From a virus: a stretch of DNA of 20,186 nt. A program made the position numbers and the translations under genes. The DNA lies in IMG/VR virus record IMGVR_UViG_3300021492_000046, positions 1 through 20,186 of that record. The stretch is one strand, 5' to 3'. The stretch's first letter is position 1; each line of letters starts with the position of its first letter. Under the pieces are notes generated by a model. The model searched no databases. It was not told the DNA's origin and saw only the letters and a program-made list of their open reading frames with translations. Of this stretch, positions 14,260 through 20,186 are shown piece after piece.

Positions 14260-17200
14260 ATGGGTTGGTTATCCGGTTATGAATATAGGAAGAAAGTAAC
14301 CATTTCCGGTTCGAGTGGAGCCGGAGAAAATTATCAAGTTAAGCTAAGAATTGGTTCATCCTCTGGTGGGGATTTCCACTTGGAAGGACATTGCATAGAT
14401 TTTCCGAATGATATTCGCTTTACAGATGATGATGGTGAAACTCTTTTAGACTACTGGATAGAAGACTCTACTCAAGATCCAATTACGGTTTGGGTGAAAG
14501 TCAAAGATAATCTGGATAACAACGTGGATATTTACTGTTACTACGGCAAAAGTGGTGAGAGTTCTGCAAGTGATGGCAGTGCTACTTTTGAATTTTTCGA
14601 TGATACAGAACAAACAGTAGGAGAAGGTGTTGTAATTACAAGCTGGAGCTTCAATGCAATTGGATACGTGATAGAATGGAAAGCAGAGACTCCATCCTCA
14701 GACGGGTTTGCTGCTTATCTTACGGATGCTAATGGTGATGTCAATGGTGCTAATTTTTACGTTGACGATGGCGGAGACGGTAAAGTTAAAGAATATGATG
14801 GATCTTTTCACACGATAGCAGATAGCTTCACTGAACCTGTGATTTTAGTCACTAAATTGATAAGCACTTCCACTTTAGATTATCAAGTTTATAATCCTGA
14901 CAGAACTTTGGCTGGAGAAATAACAGGAGCAAATTACAGAGGTTCTCCAACCAGAATTGACACCCTTTGGACGGGTTCTTCAAGTAGTAAAAATTGGCAA
15001 ACTCACTTTCATTGGCTATTCATACGCAAATACGCTTCTCCAGAGCCCTCTTTCAGTAACGTAGGAAGTGAGGAGATAGAGCACCTAACTTGTATAGATG
15101 TGGTTAGATCATCGGATACGGCTTTTGGTGGCGGACCCATACAAGGGAGCTGTACTGACATTTTGGACTTCATATCTTTATCGTCTCGTTATTCCCCTTG
15201 GCTTCTGGGATTTGCTTATAGAAGAGCAATTAAGATTTCAGGTTCGAGCGGAGCTGGCACGGGTTATCAAGTTAAACTGAAAATCGGTTCTTCTTCTGGA
15301 GGAGATTTTCATTTGAATGGGCATTGTGATAATTTTCCAAACGATATTCGTTTCACAAAAAATGACGGACTCTCCCTTTTAGACTACTGGATAGAAGATC
15401 CTTCGCAGGATCCTATCACAGTATGGATAAAGATTGAAGACAATTTAAACGAAGATGTAAACATATTTTGCTATTACGGAAGCTCTCTCGCTGAGTCCGA
15501 GAGTGATGGTAATGCCATATTCGAGTTTTTTGAGGACTTTGAGGGTGGAGATGTAGAATACGTTGCTACTCCAAGTAACAAAACCACTGATGGATTTTGG
15601 CATGCTGCACCAAAAGTCACAATAGCCGATAATGGTGATTGGGTGATGTGCTATAACAATGGAGGAGAAACAAACGACACAGAAGTAGGAATCGGGATTA
15701 GCACTGATAACGGAGAGACATGGACAAATAAAGGCTTAATATCAAATAATCCCAATTATTTCTGTGGTCAACCTTTAGTCATAAAATATCCTAATGGTAA
15801 ATTACAGTGTTTTTGGAATCTTCGTGATACTACAAAAGATTATAATACACCAGAAGCTTGGGGAGGCACTGAAGTTAGTACATCAACAGATAATGGTCAA
15901 ACTTGGTCTTCGCCGGAACATGCTCATCCTACTTTGGATGATGATAATATAGTGGCTTGGCAAGCAGTGACGATAGGCAATACTGTTTATTTATCTGCAA
16001 CTGCACATGTTGGAGACCCCATAGTCTTTAAAAATGTGCTTTACAAAACTGAAGATAATGGTGAAACATGGACTAAAGTGAGTGATATTACACCAAGCGG
16101 GTACACAGAAGGCGGGATGGTGCATTTAGGAAATGGAGAATTTGTGGTAGTTAATAGGGATTTTGATAAACAACATACGCTCCAGAGGCGGAGTACCGAT
16201 TATGGCGAGACATGGACAACAGACGGCTACATTAAGACAGACGGTTCATTAGGCTCGTCTCCCGGAGGCAGTGATTTAATTTTGCATCAAGCGAGGATAT
16301 ACAATTTGGGTGATTATATCATAATGTACGCTGCTCGGTATCCCGGTTCTTATCCTCGTGATGTTATGCTATATTTCAGCACAGACGATTGTGCTTCTTG
16401 GAAAGCTGGTGCATCTGAGATTTATCATGGAATAAGTGGTACAGAGGGCGATTACGTTCCTCTTTCTCTGAGTGAGGGAAAGCTTTTAGCTGGTTATGAC
16501 AGGCGATGTGATATTAGTATAGAAAGTGTACTTTCTTTATCTGGTTGGACAGTTACTAATGAGAATGTAGGTGAGTTAAAAGGAGTGAGTTCTCTGGTTA
16601 AACACGGTAATTATGCGGCAAGATGGTATTGCAAAGCTACGGGAGAGGCATACGCGTATAAAACAATACCCGAACTGCGTGATCAAGATAAGATTATTGA
16701 GTTCTGGAGGCGGGGAGGGGGTTATTCGGGAGAAGATGTAACATCTTCAGTGATTGGATTAGATAAAAGTTCAGATATCTACAACGGGATAAAGCTATAT
16801 TACAACGCTGAAACACATGAATTTCAATATTACGATGATGCTTTTCATACCATATTATCAGGGGTAGATGATTCAGTGTGGTACAAGTTTGGAGTTAAGG
16901 TGTTTAGTGATGGTGATGACAGTAAATTTGATCTTTGGATAGACGATGAGAAGAAGGTAACTGGAGGTGGAACGAGAGGAAGTATTAATTCAGTTGTATT
17001 ATTCCAGTTTCAACACAAGACATCAAAGAATGGTTGGGTAAAAGAATATGTGGATGCAATTCGCGTTCGCAAATATGTCGAGCCAGAACCGTCATTTAGT
17101 AGTGCTCAAGATGAAGAAGGACCTGTGTTTACCTGTGGAGACACGCTTGCAAATTCTTCATTATCTGCTATTCAAAGAGAAGTCTTTCCAGTGTGTTCCG

Positions 17201-18399
17201 AATTATTGAGCTCTTCAGACTTTTCCAATTCTCTTCTTTCAACGATCTCTTGTTCTCAAGACTTATTAGGATTGACAGACTCGAATATCGCTTTAGTTAC
17301 TCTTTTGCTCAATGCAATTGACTCAATAGACGTCAGTGATGGTTGCACTCTTACTTTCTCATTTACATCATCTTGTTTGGACGTGTTACACACCATTGAT
17401 AGTGCCTCTTATCCATTGCCAAATGTGGTTAGTTGCTTAGATAGCTTGGGAACTCAAGACTCCATTTCGTCATTCCTCTCGATGTTATGCCAAAGTAAGG
17501 ACAATATTGGAGGAGCGGATGGTGAAACGTCTCAACTTTCAGTTGAACGAGCATTGCTCGATATTCTTGCTTTCCAAGATACTTCCTCCTATCTTGCAGG
17601 TATTATTGCTTCGGCTTCCGATGTTCTTAATGTGCAGGATTTGAATAGTATTCGTTTAACATTCTCTTGTTCAAGTATAGATGTTGTTAAGAACACAGAC
17701 AGCGGGGGAGTCAATGTTACATTCCACTTGGATGGAAATGACATACTCAAAGGAGCAGATTTTGTTTCTGGTAATCTCCAAGTTCTCCTTGACTCTTTAG
17801 CAGTCTTTAAGAGTTCAGATCAAAGTGCTTCTTCTCTATTAGGTTTCATTTTAAGATCAGCCACTGATGTACTTGATGTGTATGATTTGAACTCAGCCAC
17901 GCTTCAGATATCCTCTTCTTCGATAGATATCTTCAGGACAGAAGATAATTCTTCTATTAATATCACGCTTCATTTAAATAGTGCAGATGTCTTTAAGAAT
18001 TCTGATTCAGCGATTCTCAGTTTACAAGCTCTTCTTAGTGCATTAGAAACACTCAAGGCTGGTGATAGTAGTACAGCATCAGTATTTGCCGAGATATTAG
18101 CTTCGGCATCTGATTTGCTTACTACTTCCGATTATAACACGGTTCGTTTAGAGTTCCTTGGATCTGCAATTGACATAGTTGAGTCAGTAGATAACGCTTC
18201 TTCCAATGTTACACTTCATTTGAATAGTTCGGACCTGCTTGGCGGAACGGATAGAGTTACAGCTAAGCTCGAAGCTCTTCTTAGTGCTATATCAAAATTC
18301 AAAAGTTCAGACGAATCTCGAACCTATGAAGTTATATACGGTGTTCCTGTGAAAATATTTAAAGCTCAACACAAAGTCTTGGTATTTAGAGCAGAATAA
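14260..18399 (+). CDS. Giant modular fibre-like protein: two DUF2341 modules, sialidase-like propeller, C-terminal repeat stalk
   Basis: 1379 residues, probably a receptor-binding or glycan-processing virion protein. Order: DUF2341 module 1 (about 1-110; G-Y-E-Y-R-K-K-V-T-I-S and D-Y-W-I-E-D); a lectin/LamG-like beta domain (about 110-272); two spacer repeats (about 277-314); DUF2341 module 2 (about 315-430); a beta-propeller (about 431-757) with Asp boxes at 481, 542, 597, 645 and a degenerate one at 707; a second LamG-like domain (about 760-955); and a roughly 400-residue array of 20-residue repeats. The Asp boxes suggest a sialidase-like fold. I cannot place the sialidase arginine triad, and H-A-A-P stands where the R-I-P motif is often found, so the enzyme activity is unproven. 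ATG 14260 is well placed for DUF2341 but has no Shine-Dalgarno. No signal peptide or anchor. Confidence 0.8.
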   Translation: MGWLSGYEYRKKVTISGSSGAGENYQVKLRIGSSSGGDFHLEGHCIDFPNDIRFTDDDGETLLDYWIEDSTQDPITVWVKVKDNLDNNVDIYCYYGKSGESSASDGSATFEFFDDTEQTVGEGVVITSWSFNAIGYVIEWKAETPSSDGFAAYLTDANGDVNGANFYVDDGGDGKVKEYDGSFHTIADSFTEPVILVTKLISTSTLDYQVYNPDRTLAGEITGANYRGSPTRIDTLWTGSSSSKNWQTHFHWLFIRKYASPEPSFSNVGSEEIEHLTCIDVVRSSDTAFGGGPIQGSCTDILDFISLSSRYSPWLLGFAYRRAIKISGSSGAGTGYQVKLKIGSSSGGDFHLNGHCDNFPNDIRFTKNDGLSLLDYWIEDPSQDPITVWIKIEDNLNEDVNIFCYYGSSLAESESDGNAIFEFFEDFEGGDVEYVATPSNKTTDGFWHAAPKVTIADNGDWVMCYNNGGETNDTEVGIGISTDNGETWTNKGLISNNPNYFCGQPLVIKYPNGKLQCFWNLRDTTKDYNTPEAWGGTEVSTSTDNGQTWSSPEHAHPTLDDDNIVAWQAVTIGNTVYLSATAHVGDPIVFKNVLYKTEDNGETWTKVSDITPSGYTEGGMVHLGNGEFVVVNRDFDKQHTLQRRSTDYGETWTTDGYIKTDGSLGSSPGGSDLILHQARIYNLGDYIIMYAARYPGSYPRDVMLYFSTDDCASWKAGASEIYHGISGTEGDYVPLSLSEGKLLAGYDRRCDISIESVLSLSGWTVTNENVGELKGVSSLVKHGNYAARWYCKATGEAYAYKTIPELRDQDKIIEFWRRGGGYSGEDVTSSVIGLDKSSDIYNGIKLYYNAETHEFQYYDDAFHTILSGVDDSVWYKFGVKVFSDGDDSKFDLWIDDEKKVTGGGTRGSINSVVLFQFQHKTSKNGWVKEYVDAIRVRKYVEPEPSFSSAQDEEGPVFTCGDTLANSSLSAIQREVFPVCSELLSSSDFSNSLLSTISCSQDLLGLTDSNIALVTLLLNAIDSIDVSDGCTLTFSFTSSCLDVLHTIDSASYPLPNVVSCLDSLGTQDSISSFLSMLCQSKDNIGGADGETSQLSVERALLDILAFQDTSSYLAGIIASASDVLNVQDLNSIRLTFSCSSIDVVKNTDSGGVNVTFHLDGNDILKGADFVSGNLQVLLDSLAVFKSSDQSASSLLGFILRSATDVLDVYDLNSATLQISSSSIDIFRTEDNSSINITLHLNSADVFKNSDSAILSLQALLSALETLKAGDSSTASVFAEILASASDLLTTSDYNTVRLEFLGSAIDIVESVDNASSNVTLHLNSSDLLGGTDRVTAKLEALLSAISKFKSSDESRTYEVIYGVPVKIFKAQHKVLVFRAE
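14308..15540 (+). repeat. Tandem duplication of the DUF2341 module within the fibre gene
   Basis: The stretch starting GGTTCGAGTGGAGC at 14308 recurs as GGTTCGAGCGGAGC at 15241, an offset of 933 bases (311 codons), and the match continues through the D-Y-W-I-E-D segment to F-E-F-F. The downstream LamG-like domains also end alike: R-K-Y-A-S-P-E-P-S-F-S-N versus R-K-Y-V-E-P-E-P-S-F-S-S. The unit that was copied was therefore probably DUF2341 plus LamG. The retained nucleotide similarity suggests a fairly recent event. Confidence 0.85.
17128..18318 (+). repeat. Array of about twenty 20-residue repeats with a 246-bp superperiod
   Basis: The C-terminal part of the fibre protein resolves into about twenty units of roughly 20 residues, pattern x-x-D-h-h-x-x-x-D followed by about 11 mixed residues with alternating hydrophobics (h = hydrophobic). 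In the last third the units group in fours. The first member of each group starts at residues 1117, 1199 and 1281, exactly 82 residues (246 bases) apart, and equivalent positions resemble one another more than neighbours do. Two related units also sit between the duplicated modules (about residues 277-314). This looks like a stalk or trimeric beta-structure region; the structure is inferred. Confidence 0.85.
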
Positions 18400-18414
18400 T
18401 TCTAATCTCAAAGA

Positions 18415-18420
18415 TAAGGT
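18415..18420 (+). promoter_or_regulatory. Ribosome binding site of the small structural gene at 18429
   Basis: AAGGTG lies eight bases before ATG 18429. A second AAAGGA at 18422 is too close to the start to be used normally. The 29 bases between the fibre stop and this start contain no other recognisable element. Confidence 0.55.
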
Positions 18421-18428
18421 GAAAGGAT

Positions 18429-18938
18429 ATGAGTGGGAAGATAGGTATTGGTGGCGTATTCGAGATCGAATGCTATGACAAAGATGGTGAATTGAAGTGG
18501 AAAGACGACGCTCACAACATGTGGGTTCAGGAGGGAAGAGATTACATATTGAATGTGATATTTAAGAACGGCACACGTAATGATCCCCTCTACGTTGGTC
18601 TTTTCGAGCAAGATACTCCTTCAGATGACTGGACAATGTCTAACAATGGGACAACGTGGCATGAAAATACAGACTACTCTGAATCAGCTCGACAAGAGTT
18701 TGTGGATGGAGATATAAGCGGTACTACAACTCGACAGCTTGATAACGATGATAACAAAGCTACATTTAGCATAACTGCAAGTGCAACTCTCAAGGGTGCA
18801 TTCTTGACGACAGATAATACTAAGGGTGGAACATCTGGTACATTGCTATGTGCAGCTACCTTCGATGAAGGTGACAGAAGCGTAACGAATGGTGACACGG
18901 TGAAGGTTAAGTATACAGTTGGTTGTCAGGACGCATAA
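18429..18938 (+). CDS. Small phage structural protein (tail/fibre-associated type)
   Basis: 169 residues resembling a widespread group of uncharacterised tailed-phage proteins, often encoded just after fibre or tail genes. Visible group features are: 'GG.FEIECYDKDGELKW' near the start; N-M-W-V-Q-E-G-R-D-Y-I-L-N-V-I-F; the Y-V-G-L-F strand; a W-H-E-N-T-D-Y-S-E-S-A-R-Q-E-F segment; then a beta-rich end with A-F-L-T-T-D and V-K-V-K-Y-T-V. Soluble, beta-rich, no signal peptide. The role is not established for the group that I know of; a virion component is likely from context. Recognised from memory of pattern, not from a search. Confidence 0.65.
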   Translation: MSGKIGIGGVFEIECYDKDGELKWKDDAHNMWVQEGRDYILNVIFKNGTRNDPLYVGLFEQDTPSDDWTMSNNGTTWHENTDYSESARQEFVDGDISGTTTRQLDNDDNKATFSITASATLKGAFLTTDNTKGGTSGTLLCAATFDEGDRSVTNGDTVKVKYTVGCQDA

Positions 18939-18943
18939 GCGAG

Positions 18944-19255
18944 ATGGTCTTAATACCAGATCGCTGTTATAAACAACCAAGCGAGAAGGAATATCTCCAG
19001 ATAGATTTCTCTTCTCGACTTGGAGACAGTGAAAGAATCACAGCTATTAAAGAGTGCAAATGTTATGATGAAGAAGGCAACGATGTTACAAACGATATAA
19101 TAGAAGATCCAGTTAGGGACGATACGTCAGTAAAGTTTTGGTTCAAAGGTGGAGAGTCAGGCAAACGTTACGATTTAACCGTGAAGGTTCAAACCTCCGA
19201 AGCTGCTACTCTCGAAGAAGACTTAATATTGATAGTAGAGGAAATAGGACATTAA
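18944..19255 (+). CDS. Small beta-rich phage structural-type protein
   Basis: 103 residues from ATG 18944, five bases after the previous stop. A TTG at 18923 would add seven residues but would overlap the upstream gene, so ATG is preferred; neither has a strong Shine-Dalgarno. The layout (Y-L-Q-I-D-F-S-S-R-L-G-D-S-E-R-I, then a D-E-E-G-N-D-V-T turn, then F-K-G-G-E-S-G-K-R-Y-D-L-T-V-K-V-Q-T-S) fits an immunoglobulin-like small protein common in tailed-phage structural regions. There it follows the pattern 'dFS..L..GE.I' and 'G..Y.i...v.TS'. Probably a tail, fibre or head-completion accessory; no function is proven. Confidence 0.6.
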   Translation: MVLIPDRCYKQPSEKEYLQIDFSSRLGDSERITAIKECKCYDEEGNDVTNDIIEDPVRDDTSVKFWFKGGESGKRYDLTVKVQTSEAATLEEDLILIVEEIGH

Positions 19256-19256
19256 A

Positions 19257-19481
19257 ATGACCATAAAGATTGGAGAATTTCTATCGACTTACACAGAAAT
19301 TCACTCATTTGTTATGGGAGTATATGCTGGACTCACAGAATGGCGTGGTATAGATTCAAATATCCTAAATAATCCTGATGTTAAGGAAGAACCTCATTAC
19401 TGCTACGGTGGTTACGTCTTAGGCACTTTACTTAGATGGGCTATAATTCTTACCGTGGGCTATAAGTTCTTCTTAGGCTAA
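19257..19481 (+). CDS. Small single-helix membrane protein, unknown
   Basis: 74 residues with AGGA seven bases before the ATG. Residues 1-50 are polar (T-E-I-H-S-F, T-E-W-R-G-I-D-S-N). Residues about 51-73 form one hydrophobic segment (V-L-G-T-L-L-R-W-A-I-I-L-T-V-G-Y) with an Arg near its middle, so it may be a membrane anchor. Holins and spanin-like proteins can look like this, but a single helix at the C-terminus is not enough to say so. I see no adjacent endolysin. It starts one base after the stop of the upstream gene. Confidence 0.6.
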   Translation: MTIKIGEFLSTYTEIHSFVMGVYAGLTEWRGIDSNILNNPDVKEEPHYCYGGYVLGTLLRWAIILTVGYKFFLG

Positions 19482-19503
19482 TATTTCTATTGTTCCTTCT
19501 TTT

Positions 19504-19510
19504 AGGTGGT
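19504..19510 (+). promoter_or_regulatory. Ribosome binding site of the 3'-terminal glycosyltransferase gene
   Basis: AGGTGGT lies five bases before ATG 19516 and supports that start for a gene that runs off the end of the window. Confidence 0.55.
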
Positions 19511-19515
19511 GCAAT

Positions 19516-20186
19516 ATGCAATTTTCAATAATAGTTGCGACAAACCGTGGACCTGAACTCTTAAAATATTTATTTGTCTCTACACATCCTGAGAGTGAGC
19601 TCATAGTAGTTGACTCTCACTATAATGAAAAAACAAAAGACTTTCTCTCTCGTCAAGAGGGGTATGGACAGATAGTCTACGCTCCACCTGAGCATTCACC
19701 CTTTAGGTGGCATAGAGACTTTTCTCAGTCTCTTAATACAGCACTGTGTCTTGCTGAGCATGAATATGTTGTACGTGCAGACGACTACATAGAATTCAAG
19801 GAGGACTTCTTTGACGTTGCTGAGAAGGACGTTAAGAGCTACCCAGAGAAGACTCTTATAATAGGACAGAAAGCACAAGAATATAACAAGGAAGAAAAGT
19901 TCATTGACTACATGTCCCAAAGAGGAATAGGTGGAGAATTTAGATATGTAAACATTGAGAACCCAGCGTTCACATTCTCCTTTGGAGTAGCACCTCTTCA
20001 GTTGTACCTTGACCTCAATGGCTATGATGAAAGGTACGATTCTGGTTGGGGTTTTGAAGACAGAGACTTTCTTCATAGGGCACTAAAGGCTGGTTACGTT
20101 GCAATGCTCGATAAGCTTCTTATGGGATATGGTCATGCTCACAAACCAGCTTGGGAAACAATTTCAATGCCTCACATAATTTATGA
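19516..20186 (+). CDS. GT-A fold glycosyltransferase, 3'-truncated
   Basis: The frame from ATG 19516 stays open to the last base of the window (about 223 codons), so the C-terminus is missing. It starts with M-Q-F-S-I-I-V-A-T-N-R-G, a GT2-type first strand. It continues with S-E-L-I-V-V-D-S, then H-E-Y-V-V-R-A-D-D-Y-I, where A-D-D holds the DXD position. Next come G-Y-D-E-R-Y and G-W-G-F-E-D-R-D-F, matching the 'GWG.ED.D' acceptor motif of galactosyl- and N-acetylgalactosaminyltransferase-like enzymes. A late H-A-H may be the usual metal-ligand His. Sugar and acceptor are unknown. It is a second GT-A gene, distinct from the truncated one at the window's start. Confidence 0.85.
   Translation, partial: MQFSIIVATNRGPELLKYLFVSTHPESELIVVDSHYNEKTKDFLSRQEGYGQIVYAPPEHSPFRWHRDFSQSLNTALCLAEHEYVVRADDYIEFKEDFFDVAEKDVKSYPEKTLIIGQKAQEYNKEEKFIDYMSQRGIGGEFRYVNIENPAFTFSFGVAPLQLYLDLNGYDERYDSGWGFEDRDFLHRALKAGYVAMLDKLLMGYGHAHKPAWETISMPHIIY

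Noticed and set aside
15550-16530. Calling the fibre propeller a proven sialidase
   Set aside because: Asp boxes define the fold but occur in many enzymes and binding proteins. I could not identify the arginine triad or the R-I-P motif.
18923-18943. TTG start for the small gene ending at 19255
   Set aside because: ATG 18944 follows the upstream stop by five bases and begins at the first beta strand, so the TTG adds only a seven-residue tail that overlaps the previous gene.
19257-19481. Holin call for the small membrane protein
   Set aside because: Only one hydrophobic segment, located at the C-terminus, and no endolysin gene nearby.
7-19707. TTAGGTGG occurring at about 7, 19502 and 19700 as a possible terminal or attachment repeat
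   Set aside because: Too short. Two copies encode the same L/F-R-W motif of homologous glycosyltransferases and the third is part of a ribosome binding site.
19696-20076. A 126-codon open frame on the - strand
   Set aside because: It lies wholly antisense to a well-supported glycosyltransferase on the + strand, has no Shine-Dalgarno and its protein has no recognisable motif.
1-20186. The two truncated glycosyltransferases at the window edges being halves of one gene on a circular molecule
   Set aside because: The 3'-edge gene already has its DXD and GWG.ED motifs, and the 5'-edge gene begins mid-domain with its own DSD, so joining would double the catalytic half.

Overview
The window looks like part of the late (virion assembly) region of a tailed double-stranded DNA virus, or a provirus of one. 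It carries a terminase large subunit, a portal, a prohead-type protease, an HK97-fold-like major capsid protein and a long modular fibre-like protein. Everything I can support is on the + strand. Genes are tightly packed, with ATGA stop/start overlaps at 535, 1668 and 5752. The DNA is visibly AT-rich and most starts have a Shine-Dalgarno-like AGGAG/GAGG. No stretch over 300 bases lacks a gene, and I saw no tRNA, rRNA, CRISPR array, IS element or convincing terminator. The host cannot be fixed from this sequence. Shine-Dalgarno use fits bacteria and many archaea. Inteins, an ATP-dependent ligase and a phosphoesterase-like protein would suit either.

Layout: (1) 2-1671, a 5'-truncated GT-A glycosyltransferase and a GT4-type glycosyltransferase. 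(2) 1668-7068, the packaging and head module: a small RHH-like/coiled-coil protein in the usual small-terminase position, the terminase (interrupted by a LAGLIDADG intein), portal, protease and capsid. (3) 7078-8752, a signal-peptide-bearing protein and a papain-like cysteine protease. (4) 8759-14228, a DNA-repair-like pair. The first is an ATP-dependent DNA ligase with an N-terminal metallo-beta-lactamase-like domain whose metal ligands are replaced. The second is an ASCH-like/zinc-ribbon/LigD-type phosphoesterase-like protein. Each of the two is interrupted by its own intein. (5) 14260-18399, a 1379-residue fibre-like protein with two DUF2341 modules, a sialidase-like Asp-box propeller and a C-terminal array of about 20-residue repeats. 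(6) 18429-19481, two small phage-structural-type proteins and a one-helix membrane protein. (7) 19516-end, a second GT-A glycosyltransferase running off the 3' edge.

How the genes may work together: the terminase, portal, protease and capsid genes form a standard head-assembly and packaging set. The ligase and phosphoesterase-like genes overlap by 11 bases and resemble the two end-processing and sealing activities that bacterial LigD carries on one chain. Here they sit among structural genes. The fibre-like protein with glycan-directed domains and the three glycosyltransferases suggest that surface sugars matter to this virus, either on the virion or on the host.

The most unusual points are three inteins in three of about fifteen genes, each at a catalytic or highly conserved motif; the D-x-D-x-D-E replacement of the metallo-beta-lactamase H-x-H-x-D-H signature; and a zinc-finger insert inside the mini-intein.
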